Below are positions 13,360-21,693 of a DNA stretch of 23,302 nt, in pieces. The notes under the pieces are model-generated. The model saw only the letters and a program-made list of their open reading frames with translations, did not search any database and was not told the DNA's origin. A program made the translations under genes and the position numbers. Source of the DNA: CALHVX01 sp051027215 (GTDB lineage: Bacteria; Pseudomonadota; Gammaproteobacteria; Pseudomonadales; Azotimanducaceae); assembly GCA_051027215.1 (NCBI GenBank), contig JBPCXR010000007.1:1-23302 (forward strand), in the 5' to 3' direction. Every line of letters begins with the position of its first letter. Position 1 is the first letter of the stretch.

Positions 13360-16011
13360 ATGAAGCGGATGCTTATTAATGCCACCCAAGCGGAAGAAGT
13401 CAGGGTGGCCCTGGTCGACGGCCAGAAACTTCACGATTTAGACATCGAAAACCGCGAACGCGAGCAGAAGAAAGCCAGTATCTACAAAGCTCGGATCACC
13501 CGAGTTGAACCCAGCTTGGAGGCTGCGTTCGTCGACTTTGGCTCCGAACGCCATGGCTTTCTGCCGATAAAAGAGATCTCTCGTCAGTACTTCAAAAAGA
13601 AGCCCGCAGAAATGTCGCGGCTGAATATTGCTGAGCTCGTCAGTGAAGGCACAGAGATTGTTGTTCAGGTCGACAAAGAAGAGCGCGGCACCAAAGGTGC
13701 TGCGCTAACCACGTTCATCAGTCTTGCTGGACGGTACATGGTGCTGATGCCGAACAACCCCCGCGCCGGTGGCATTTCTCGCCGCATCGAAGGCGAGGAT
13801 CGGGAGCAGCTGCGCAGCGCCATGAGTGCGTTGGACATACCTCAGGGCATGGGCGTCATCGTGCGCACTGCTGGCGTCGGCCGCAGTGCCGAAGAGCTGC
13901 AATGGGATTTGGACTACCTGCTACAGCTTTGGGAGGCCATCTGCCAGGCATCAGAGACGGAGAAAGCACCCTCGCTGCTGTATCAGGAGAACAATGTCAT
14001 CCTGCGCGCAATCAGAGACAACCTGCGCAAAGACGTTGGTGAAGTTCTCATTGACAGCAAAGAAGCGTACGACGAGGCAAGCACGTTCATTTCCCAGGTC
14101 ATGCCGAACTACGCTAACAAAGTGAAGTTTTACGATGACGATATCCCGCTGCTGAGCCGTTACCAGATCGAGAGCCAGATCGAGACGGCCTTCGAGCGCA
14201 ATGTTCGCTTGCCCTCCGGCGGTAGCATCGTGATCGATCCGACAGAAGCGCTGGTATCTATCGACATCAATTCCGCCCGAGCAACCAAAGGCGCGGACAT
14301 CGAAGAGACAGCCCTCAACACCAATCTGGAAGCCGCCGAAGAGGTTGCGCGACAGCTGCGGCTGCGCGACATGGGCGGCTTGATCGTGATCGATTTCATC
14401 GACATGAGTGCCCAAAAGAATCAGCGTGCAGTAGAAAACAAGCTGCGGGAAGCGCTCAACATCGACCGCGCTCGAGTCCAAATTGGCCGCATCAGCCGCT
14501 TCGGGCTAATGGAGATGTCGCGTCAGCGGCTACGCCCATCGTTAGAAGAAATCAGCTCAACTGTTTGCCCGCGGTGCAGTGGTCAAGGCAGCATTCGTGA
14601 TACTCGGCCACTAGCCCTCGCTATTCTTCGGGTCGTCGAAGAAGAATGTCTAAAAGAACACTCTTCTCTGGTTCGAGCCATGGTGCCCCTGAACATCGCG
14701 TCCTTCCTGCTGAACGAAAAACGCAAGGAAGTGACAGACATTGAGGTGCGGACGCAAACCCATATTCAGATCATCCCCAACGTGAATATGGAAACGCCTG
14801 CCTACGAGGTTCAGCGCTTGCGTGAAGATCAAGCAGATCAAGAGCCGGATCTGCCCACCTACGAGTTGGCGGAGGTGACGCCTATTCAAGAGCCTGAGCG
14901 GGAAGCGCAACGCACAACAACCAGTCAGCAAGCTGCGGTTAAAGCACCAGAGCCTAAAGCCATTACGCCGCCGTCGACAGCTGCTACGCCCACAGCTGCG
15001 CCGAGTCGTGCTCAGCCCGAGGCCGCTGCCAACGACAAGAAGCCCGGTTTCATTAAGCGCATTGTCAGCAGCCTGTTTACTGATGAAGTCGAAGCAGTGC
15101 CGCCACAAAAAGCCAGTGCTCCTGCCGCGCGCGGAAATCAGGATCGAGCCGCAAAACCGCGCAATCGCGGTGGGAATAAACGCCCTGCTGGGGACAAAGG
15201 TGCCGCTGACGGTAGCGCTGGTAATCAAAGCCGTGGCCGCCGGGGTGGACAGTCCAGGCAGAGAGCAGACAGCGAGCAGGACGGCTCAGGTGGTCGCCGT
15301 CGGTCACCCCAGAACCGCGGGCGTGGACGAAATTCTGGCGAAGAGCGTGGTAAGAATGAGCAGAAAGGCGCAGACCAAGGGCGCGGCGAACGCCAGCCTC
15401 GGGCTGCCAAGGCAACGCGACCGAAGGAGTCTGCGGACAATGCGCAAAGCGCACCAAGCAGGCGAGCAAATGGGCCGAAAGCTACTCGGGCCAACGTCGA
15501 CCCTGCGATTCGGCAACCGGGCGCCGGAGCGCTGGCAGAGAGCAAGAGAAAACCTCAGCGCAATCGAGCCGAGCTAGCAGGCAAAGCGGATGGTGGCGCC
15601 CGACCAAGCAATCGTGCCAGCAAGAGCGACACTCCGCAGAGCAAACCCAGCATTGAACCGAAAGACAGCAGCGCGCCAGAGCTAGCCCCCAACATGGCAG
15701 CAAGCGTAACTGCTGGTGTGGCTACCGCAGCAGCGTCAGACGAGGTCTCAGCAGCTTCGCAGGTGCGCGAATCTGCAGTGCCTGTGCAGCCCGAAACAAT
15801 CGTCGCTAGCGATGAAGCGAGCAGTGTTGCGGAAGCTGAACCGGTAAACCCGATGGCGCAAGATGACGGCCAAACATCCGCCGATTCTCCGGAAAGCGCC
15901 GTAGCGAGCGAGAGTTCTGAGCCCACACGAGCCTATAACGATCCTCGGGAAGTCCGTCGGCGACGTCGAGAAGCGGAGCTGAAAGCCCAAGGTGTCTCGC
16001 TAAAGGGATAG
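13360..16011 (+). CDS. rne: Ribonuclease E
   Basis: Endoribonuclease that starts mRNA decay and processes rRNA/tRNA at the inner membrane, and scaffold of the degradosome. From ATG 13360 the 883-residue protein starts MKRMLINATQ like E. coli RNase E; an in-frame ATG at 13351 sits too close to AAAGGA (13343-13348) and is less likely. The catalytic half has an S1 domain (about 35-120), D302 in SIDINSARATKG and D345 in VIDFIDM (the Mg2+ ligands), and the Zn-link C403PRC406. The other half is low-complexity: a short amphipathic segment PGFIKRIVSSLF (562-573), in the place of the E. coli membrane anchor, an Arg/Gly-rich RNA-binding stretch (about 590-690), Ala/Ser/Glu-rich sequence, and a C-terminal NDPREVRRRRREAE motif. 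NDPR-type motifs are known in Pseudomonas RNase E. Confidence 0.97.
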   Translation: MKRMLINATQAEEVRVALVDGQKLHDLDIENREREQKKASIYKARITRVEPSLEAAFVDFGSERHGFLPIKEISRQYFKKKPAEMSRLNIAELVSEGTEIVVQVDKEERGTKGAALTTFISLAGRYMVLMPNNPRAGGISRRIEGEDREQLRSAMSALDIPQGMGVIVRTAGVGRSAEELQWDLDYLLQLWEAICQASETEKAPSLLYQENNVILRAIRDNLRKDVGEVLIDSKEAYDEASTFISQVMPNYANKVKFYDDDIPLLSRYQIESQIETAFERNVRLPSGGSIVIDPTEALVSIDINSARATKGADIEETALNTNLEAAEEVARQLRLRDMGGLIVIDFIDMSAQKNQRAVENKLREALNIDRARVQIGRISRFGLMEMSRQRLRPSLEEISSTVCPRCSGQGSIRDTRPLALAILRVVEEECLKEHSSLVRAMVPLNIASFLLNEKRKEVTDIEVRTQTHIQIIPNVNMETPAYEVQRLREDQADQEPDLPTYELAEVTPIQEPEREAQRTTTSQQAAVKAPEPKAITPPSTAATPTAAPSRAQPEAAANDKKPGFIKRIVSSLFTDEVEAVPPQKASAPAARGNQDRAAKPRNRGGNKRPAGDKGAADGSAGNQSRGRRGGQSRQRADSEQDGSGGRRRSPQNRGRGRNSGEERGKNEQKGADQGRGERQPRAAKATRPKESADNAQSAPSRRANGPKATRANVDPAIRQPGAGALAESKRKPQRNRAELAGKADGGARPSNRASKSDTPQSKPSIEPKDSSAPELAPNMAASVTAGVATAAASDEVSAASQVRESAVPVQPETIVASDEASSVAEAEPVNPMAQDDGQTSADSPESAVASESSEPTRAYNDPREVRRRRREAELKAQGVSLKG

Positions 16012-16022
16012 TTCTACGGGCG

Positions 16023-17069
16023 CTATAGCGTCGAATGATCACCGAGCCGCTGAGGCTCGGTTTCCAGTTCGATGCCGTAGCAGTCGGCGACTTTCTCCCG
16101 AATAGCAGACATGAGCTCACAGAATGCCTGCGCAGTGGGTGCGGGCGCCCGTTGCTGCTGAATCAAGACCAACGGTTGCCGTGGCCAAACTGCGCTGCCA
16201 TGCACCGAAAGTGCCTTACCCCCTGCCCTGTCTATGAGTTGTGCGGCTGAGAGTCTGATGCCGTCGGCATGTTCATGCATGATCAGGTCAGCCATCTCGC
16301 GCTGCAGCGTTTCGGCTTCGGACCTTGGCACTACAGGGTTCTTAAACACACTGCCGACATTGCCGAGGAGCGCTGGATGCGGCAATTTGCGCCTGCGAAC
16401 ACGACATACTGCTTCGGCCACCAGCGCAGGTGTTGGCTGCCAAATGCCCATCGCCTCTAGTTCTCGGTTGATGTCCCCATAGCGTGCTTGTGCCGGTGGG
16501 ATGTGAGCATGGGTTGGCAAGCGCAGCCTGACGCTAAGAATGAGGTATCGGCCACGATCACGCTGTTTGAAGCAGCTGTCTCGATAACCGAAGCAGCAGT
16601 CCGCGGCCGACAGCCTGCATATGCGTCGCGAAGTCAGGTCGTAAGCTTCTACATCAACACAGTAATCCGCCAGTTCGGCGCCATAGGCGCCGATATTTTG
16701 AATCGGCGCTGCTCCCACAGACCCTGGAATCAAAGCCATGTTCTGTAAGCCGTTTAGACCTTGGCCAATGCTGAAGCGCACGAGGGAGTGCCAGTCTTCT
16801 CCCGCACTGGCTGTGATTAGCGCCGAATCTGCGTGTCGAGCTACTGCCAGACCACGGCTAGCGACGATCACGACCAATCCAGGCAGCCGTGGGCCCAGTA
16901 TGACGTTGGTTCCCCCGCCCAGAAGCGTTAGCGGCACATTGCGCTCTGTGGCCCAATCGGCTGCCGCGATCAACTCAGCGTCGCTACGCGCAACCAAACC
17001 ATAATCGGCAACGCTATGTACACCGAGGCTGTTGTGGCCATCCAAAGACCATTGCTTCTGTGGATTCAT
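16023..17069 (-). CDS. murB: UDP-N-acetylenolpyruvoylglucosamine reductase
   Basis: FAD- and NADPH-dependent cytoplasmic enzyme that makes UDP-MurNAc, the second step of peptidoglycan precursor synthesis. The type I layout is clear: LLGGGTNVIL for FAD, LIPGSVGAAPIQNIGAYG, FGYRDSCFK, GNVGSVFKNPVV with the Ser that protonates the substrate, and ELETEPQRLG with the active-site Glu. The frame is open back to 17249, but that part lies inside the AlkB gene and has no MurB character. ATG at 17069 (348 residues) overlaps the AlkB stop as ATGA; ATG at 17078 is an equally readable alternative. Neither has a good ribosome-binding site. It is convergent with rne, 11 nt apart. Confidence 0.94.
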   Translation of the reverse strand: MNPQKQWSLDGHNSLGVHSVADYGLVARSDAELIAAADWATERNVPLTLLGGGTNVILGPRLPGLVVIVASRGLAVARHADSALITASAGEDWHSLVRFSIGQGLNGLQNMALIPGSVGAAPIQNIGAYGAELADYCVDVEAYDLTSRRICRLSAADCCFGYRDSCFKQRDRGRYLILSVRLRLPTHAHIPPAQARYGDINRELEAMGIWQPTPALVAEAVCRVRRRKLPHPALLGNVGSVFKNPVVPRSEAETLQREMADLIMHEHADGIRLSAAQLIDRAGGKALSVHGSAVWPRQPLVLIQQQRAPAPTAQAFCELMSAIREKVADCYGIELETEPQRLGDHSTL

Positions 17070-17605
17070 CGTAGACATCGAAAGCTTAGATTGATCCGCT
17101 CTGCGATGGGTTTCCGAGTTTTCGGAAGACAGTGACGCCAGCTCCGCGGAATCGTAACCACACTGCCATGACCCAACCGGACTCGGTGGCGCTCGCCGTT
17201 CGGTAGCTGGTAGAGAAATCGCCGCTCGGCTCCCAAACTCAGTGAGCAAACGTCTCCCAAGAGGGCAGGTTCGTCATCGGCGTGCCAGCCCATTGAATCG
17301 TTGCCATTGCGGTAGCGATTCAAGAGCACAAAGTTGTGCTGCACACCGGTCATCTGGGCAATCCTATCCCGCAGCCGTGCCAGGTCGGCTGGCCAACCCG
17401 TTGCACGATGGTCAGTGCCCGAGTAGCGGTAGCACAAGTGAGATTCACCGTACCACGCTACTTGTCGCGGGACCTGCCGGCGACGACCAAACAGCGTTAT
17501 CGTCTCTGTTTCCCAGCGGACCTGCGGAGCCAGGATGTGCAGCCACTCATCAGCGTCAACGAGCCACTGGATCTGTAGCTCACTGGTCGATTGAATCGTT
17601 GTCAT
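17066..17605 (-). CDS. AlkB-family Fe(II)/2-oxoglutarate-dependent dioxygenase
   Basis: A 179-residue double-stranded beta-helix dioxygenase related to AlkB and the ALKBH2/3 group, which remove methyl groups from 1-methyladenine and 3-methylcytosine by oxidative demethylation. PRQVAWYGE (46-54) and NFVLLNRYRNGNDSMGWHADDEP contain the Fe ligands H108 and D110. The distal His is H158 in SWRHCLPKT, and R170/R176 in RINLSFR bind 2-oxoglutarate. SLSLGAERRF (121-130) is a further family block. ATG at 17605 overlaps the kdsB TGA (ATGA) and its own TGA overlaps murB, so it is translated as part of the envelope operon. No adaptive-response partner (ada, alkA) is nearby. DNA/RNA repair is the likely role; the substrate cannot be told from sequence. 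Confidence 0.88.
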   Translation of the reverse strand: MTTIQSTSELQIQWLVDADEWLHILAPQVRWETETITLFGRRRQVPRQVAWYGESHLCYRYSGTDHRATGWPADLARLRDRIAQMTGVQHNFVLLNRYRNGNDSMGWHADDEPALLGDVCSLSLGAERRFLYQLPNGERHRVRLGHGSVVTIPRSWRHCLPKTRKPIAERINLSFRCLR

Positions 17606-18420
17606 GGGTTTGCCGGGGTGCTGAGCAGTGCTTCGACTCGAGCCAGGTCTTCCGGTGTGTCTATGCCCCCAGGCATGGACACGGTGCTTGGCGCCACCGC
17701 CAAGCTGATGCCATTGGCCAATAGCCGCAGTTGTTCTAGCGACTCTGTTGCCTCCAACGTTGCCACTGGCAAGGTGACAAATTTGGCCAGGGTGGCCAAG
17801 CGGTAACCGTAGATGCCGATGTGACGTTGCCACAGGCCACTCTCTACACTGGTTTCGGCAAGCTTAGGTAGTGGACTACCGGGCTGCCCGAATTGCTCAC
17901 GAGCATGAGGGATTGGCGCCCTGGAAAAATACAGCGCCCGCCCGTGCACATCGCTGACCACCTTAACGACATTTGGATTGAACAGATCTTCTGCGCAACT
18001 GATGGGTTCGGACAACGTTGCGGCACCAACTCGAGGGGCTTGTGCCAGTAGTGTGGCGACCTGCTGGATCGCTTCAGGGGGAATCAGAGGCTCATCGCCC
18101 TGAACGTTGATGACGATGGAGTCTTGGTCGAGCGCCAGTTTTTCCGCCGCTTCCATCACGCGATCGGATCCCGAGGGATGATCATCGCGGGTGCGAACCG
18201 CCTCTACCCGGGCAAGCTCTTGTTTGCGTACTACGTCGATGATGCGCTCATCGTCTGTTGCCACGGCAACGCTTGCAGCACCAGAGCGCAATGCCTGGTC
18301 TACCACTCGCAGTACCATCTGCCGGCCAGCGATCTTTGCCAGAGGTTTGCCTGGAAAGCGAGTCGAGCCGTATCTGGCCGGAATGATGACGTGAAATCGC
18401 GGCAACGATTCGTGGGTCAC
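17602..18420 (-). CDS. kdsB: 3-deoxy-manno-octulosonate cytidylyltransferase (CMP-Kdo synthetase)
   Basis: Activates Kdo as CMP-Kdo for transfer to lipid A by WaaA. The 272-residue protein starts with the nucleotide-binding VIIPARYGSTRFPGKPLA (11-28) and has VATDDERI, HPSGSDRV, and NVQGDEPLI with metal-binding D109. The C-terminal half has ESGLWQRHIGIYGYR and the closing GIDTPEDLARV. It is about 24 residues longer than E. coli KdsB. The start is GTG at 18420, overlapping the lpxK TGA as GTGA. It functionally follows LpxK in Kdo2-lipid A synthesis. Confidence 0.95.
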   Translation of the reverse strand: MTHESLPRFHVIIPARYGSTRFPGKPLAKIAGRQMVLRVVDQALRSGAASVAVATDDERIIDVVRKQELARVEAVRTRDDHPSGSDRVMEAAEKLALDQDSIVINVQGDEPLIPPEAIQQVATLLAQAPRVGAATLSEPISCAEDLFNPNVVKVVSDVHGRALYFSRAPIPHAREQFGQPGSPLPKLAETSVESGLWQRHIGIYGYRLATLAKFVTLPVATLEATESLEQLRLLANGISLAVAPSTVSMPGGIDTPEDLARVEALLSTPANP

Positions 18421-21278
18421 GGGGCGATCCCGCGTTCTTTCAACAGCGCTTCCAGTCGCGCCTCAGCGTCCTGGGGCAGGCGCAGTTCTATCTCGAGGTA
18501 ATATAAGTGTTCGTCGCCAGTGAGGTGTCGGCTGAGCTTTATGGCATCCTTTTCCGTGCAGACGAACGGACGCTTGTCCATCGGCCCTAGCTGCCATAGC
18601 GACATTTCTGTGCCATCAAATTCGTGGTGGTCCGGGTAGGCGTGCATGGCGGGACGCAGACCAATGTCGCGCAGTGTCTGGGCGAAACGGCCCGGGTTGC
18701 CAATGCCGGCAATGGCGTGGACATCTTTGAACTGATTAACGAAGTCATCAACCGACAGGCGTTCGGGCACAATGCCCAAGCGCACGAATGCGGTTGGTAC
18801 CACTGAGGCAATGGACTCCTGCTCGACCACGCCGGATGCTTGTCCGTTGCTAACCACCCAGTCAACTTCCTGCAAGCGTTCTGGTGGTTCTCTGAGCGGG
18901 CCAGCCGGCAAAAGTTTGCGATTGCCTAGACCGCGGACGCCGTCTACCAGCGCGATCTCTATATCTCTTGCCAGCGGATAATGCTGTAGGCCGTCATCGC
19001 TGATGACGATGTTGACCGCTGCAGAAGACAGTAGCAGTTGTACAGCTTCAACGCGTTTCTTGCCCACCACCACAGGAACTCCAGCACGACGGGCGAGCAG
19101 CGGCGCCTCATCGCCTACCAGGTGCGGATCCGCATCTGGGTTCACGCGCAGCGGTGTACTGGCTGTGCCGCCATAGCCTCGAGAGACGATTCCTGGGCTG
19201 AACCCGCGAGCCAGTAACCAGCGCGCCAGCCAGATAACGAATGGGGTTTTACCAGTGCCGCCAACCGTAATATTGCCGACGACGATGACCGGCACAGCGG
19301 CTCGCCAGGGCGTCTTGCTGCCGGATCGATAGGAATCACGACGGCGCCCGGCGCTGCGCTCAAACAGCCAGGAAGCAGGTTTTAGGGCGCTGGAAATTTT
19401 CGACTGCCCATACCAAACCCTAGATTCAAGGCTGTTCTGGTAACCACCGTTGGCACGCCGCTTTGGCGCGGGTTCTTGCGATTTGCTTGGTAGTCGGCGT
19501 TTGCGTGCTTGTTGCCGGCGGCGACGGTCACCGCGGCTCAGCTTCTCATCGTCGAACTGCGCATCGTACAGCGCAGCATAGGCACCGCTTTGGGCTAGCA
19601 GCTCCTCATGGGCGCCGGATTCGACGATGCGGCCATCTTCCAGTACCAGTATGCGGTCAGCTTTCTCAATGGTCGACAGGCGGTGGGCGATCACAATGGT
19701 GGTGCGTCCGCGCATGGCTTCTTCCAGCGCGGCTTGAATGCGTCGTTCTGATTCCGCATCCAGCGCTGATGTCGCCTCATCCAAAATCAGGATCGGGGCG
19801 TCTTTTAGTAGCGCGCGGGCGATGGCGATGCGTTGCCGCTGGCCACCGCTAAGGCGCACACCGTCATCCCCGACTAACGTATTTAATCCTTCCGGAAGCT
19901 CGGCCACGAAGTGGCTGGCGTGTGCTCGTTCAACCACGTCATCAATGTCGTCGTTGCTGGCCTCGGCGAGACCGCCGTACGCGATGTTGGCCTTTAGCGA
20001 ATCGTTGAATAGCACGACTTGCTGATTCACTAACGCGATTTGCCTGCGCAGTGCTGCTCGGGTGTAGTCGCGAATATCAACACCATCAACGGTTATACTG
20101 CCCTCCCCGGTCTCATAAAACCTTGGGATCAAGCTGGCCAACGTTGATTTACCGCTGCCTGAGGAGCCGACCAACGCCACGGTTTCGCCGGGCTCGATAC
20201 TCAGAGAAAGGTCTCGCACCGCGGCAGTGTCTCGGGTCTCGTAGCCAAAGCTAACCCCCTGGAATTCGATGCGACCTTCAACGCGTTCAACTTCGTGCTT
20301 GCCGTTGTCTTGCTCTCCCGGCTCATCTAGTTGCGCGAACACATCCTCCGCCGCGGCTAGGCCACGCTGTAGGCGAGCGTTGATCTCCGAGAGTTTGCGT
20401 ATCGGTCGAGCAAGCAGACCGGCAAATCCTAGAAACTTGACTACGTCACCAGTGCTTAGATCGCCGCCAAGTTCTGGTCGAGCCATCATCGCAATCAGAA
20501 TGGACAGTGCTGCTGCAACCATGACCTGAATGAGCTGGGTGCTGGAAACCTTGGTGGCAACCATCTTCAAGTTTTGCCGGCGATTGGTGTTGTTGGCCTG
20601 GTTAAAACGCCGACGCTCGTAGCCTTCCCCACCGAATATGCGCACCACTCTATAACCGGAAACCATCTCTGAGGCGACGTGGGTCACGTCACCCATGCTG
20701 TGTTGAATGCGGCGGCTGATGCGACGAAAGCGGCGGCTGGCAAAACCCACAACCAGCGCCACAAGTGGTGCGGCAGCCAGAAATATCAGCGTTAGCTTCC
20801 AGCTCAGATACAACATACAGGCGAACAAGACGATGACTTTGCCACCGTCCTGAATGAGCGATTTCAATGCATCGGTACCCGTATCACGAAGCTGGGTAAC
20901 GTTGAAGGTGATGCGAGAAACCAAGTGACCTTGACTGCTCGCATCGAAATAGGCGCTTGGCAGGGACAGCAACCGATCGGCTAGCTGCGCTCTGAGTTCG
21001 TGTACCACGCTGAAGGAAATTTTGCTCAGCAATAGCTCGCCCACGATCTCCCCGAGACCGCGAACTATCGCCACCAAAAACATGATGATCGGAATGCTGA
21101 GCAAGATCTTGCTGTCGGCCTGATCCCACTCGTCAATCAATTCGCCGAACAGATTTACGAAATATGCTTCGGCGCCACTACCGATCAGAAATCCGGCAAT
21201 GGCCAGCACGAAGAGCAGCCAATAGGGCTTGACGTAGCTAAGAAGTCGCTGATAAGTCGACCAGTCGTTACCCTTCAT
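18417..21278 (-). CDS. MsbA-LpxK fusion: lipid A flippase ABC transporter joined to tetraacyldisaccharide 4'-kinase
   Basis: One uninterrupted 953-codon frame. Residues 1-580 are a full MsbA half-transporter: six membrane segments (about 20-310), then an ATPase domain with Walker A GSSGSGKST (371-379), Q-loop near 419, signature LSGGQ (476-480), Walker B ILILDE (496-501) and H532. Residues about 615-953 are a full LpxK: N-terminal LESRVWYGQSK and ALKPASWLFE, P-loop GNITVGGTGKT (668-678), the catalytic DDGLQHYPLARD (761-772), LPAGPLREP and CTEKDAIK (907-914). Between them (about 581-614) lies an Arg/Lys-rich linker. None of the codons from the end of MsbA to LpxK's first conserved block is a stop, ATG, GTG or TTG. 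MsbA flips core-lipid A across the inner membrane; LpxK makes lipid IVA on its cytoplasmic side, so topology fits a fusion. Separate msbA-lpxK cistrons are normal in E. coli. ATG overlaps exbD by 11 nt. A sequencing indel cannot be excluded from one sequence. Confidence 0.9.
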   Translation of the reverse strand: MKGNDWSTYQRLLSYVKPYWLLFVLAIAGFLIGSGAEAYFVNLFGELIDEWDQADSKILLSIPIIMFLVAIVRGLGEIVGELLLSKISFSVVHELRAQLADRLLSLPSAYFDASSQGHLVSRITFNVTQLRDTGTDALKSLIQDGGKVIVLFACMLYLSWKLTLIFLAAAPLVALVVGFASRRFRRISRRIQHSMGDVTHVASEMVSGYRVVRIFGGEGYERRRFNQANNTNRRQNLKMVATKVSSTQLIQVMVAAALSILIAMMARPELGGDLSTGDVVKFLGFAGLLARPIRKLSEINARLQRGLAAAEDVFAQLDEPGEQDNGKHEVERVEGRIEFQGVSFGYETRDTAAVRDLSLSIEPGETVALVGSSGSGKSTLASLIPRFYETGEGSITVDGVDIRDYTRAALRRQIALVNQQVVLFNDSLKANIAYGGLAEASNDDIDDVVERAHASHFVAELPEGLNTLVGDDGVRLSGGQRQRIAIARALLKDAPILILDEATSALDAESERRIQAALEEAMRGRTTIVIAHRLSTIEKADRILVLEDGRIVESGAHEELLAQSGAYAALYDAQFDDEKLSRGDRRRRQQARKRRLPSKSQEPAPKRRANGGYQNSLESRVWYGQSKISSALKPASWLFERSAGRRRDSYRSGSKTPWRAAVPVIVVGNITVGGTGKTPFVIWLARWLLARGFSPGIVSRGYGGTASTPLRVNPDADPHLVGDEAPLLARRAGVPVVVGKKRVEAVQLLLSSAAVNIVISDDGLQHYPLARDIEIALVDGVRGLGNRKLLPAGPLREPPERLQEVDWVVSNGQASGVVEQESIASVVPTAFVRLGIVPERLSVDDFVNQFKDVHAIAGIGNPGRFAQTLRDIGLRPAMHAYPDHHEFDGTEMSLWQLGPMDKRPFVCTEKDAIKLSRHLTGDEHLYYLEIELRLPQDAEARLEALLKERGIAP

Positions 21279-21693
21279 CTTCCGGCTGCTGTGTGGTGAT
21301 GCTAATGCGAGTCAATCCTACCTTGCCTGCCGCATCCATGGCACGTACCACAGCCTGATGAGTTGCGTTAGCATCTGCCGTAACAATCACCCGTTCTTTC
21401 TTGTCAACACTTTTCGCAGCTTCCTGCAATGCTCGCACTAGGGTTGACAATTCGTTGTTAACCAGGATGCGACCGTTGATCGCGTACTCGCCGCGTTTGT
21501 CCACCGCAATCTCGAGCACGTCTGATTCGATTTCCTGTAGTTCGCCCGAAGCCTCTGGTAGATCGATCTTCAGCTGTGTTTCGCGAATGAAGGTGCTCGA
21601 CACCATGAAAAAGATCAAGAGCAGGAAAACCACATCGATCAGCGGGGTCAGCTCGACGTTGACCTCTTCTCGATTGCCGCGGTTGAATTTCAC
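21268..21693 (-). CDS. exbD: ExbD/TolR-type biopolymer transport protein
   Basis: A 141-residue inner-membrane protein with one N-terminal membrane helix (about 15-36) that carries the essential proton-path Asp, D20 in LTPLIDVVFLLLIFF. A periplasmic domain follows (INGRILVNN, VIVTADANATHQAVV). With ExbB it forms a proton-driven motor that energises TonB or a TonB-like partner. The start is GTG at 21693 overlapping the exbB TGA as GTGA. The position before lpxK is the same as in Pseudomonas and many marine gammaproteobacteria. No tonB is seen in the window, so the partner is unknown. Confidence 0.92.
   Translation of the reverse strand: MKFNRGNREEVNVELTPLIDVVFLLLIFFMVSSTFIRETQLKIDLPEASGELQEIESDVLEIAVDKRGEYAINGRILVNNELSTLVRALQEAAKSVDKKERVIVTADANATHQAVVRAMDAAGKVGLTRISITTQQPEDEG

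Noticed and set aside
16019..16032. Possible terminator between rne and murB
   Set aside because: GGCGC-TATA-GCGTC is a 5-bp stem with no U-tract; too weak to call.
17070..17249. Longer MurB start at 17249
   Set aside because: The added 60 residues lie wholly inside the AlkB coding region and bear no MurB similarity; ATG starts at 17078 or 17069 fit the family.
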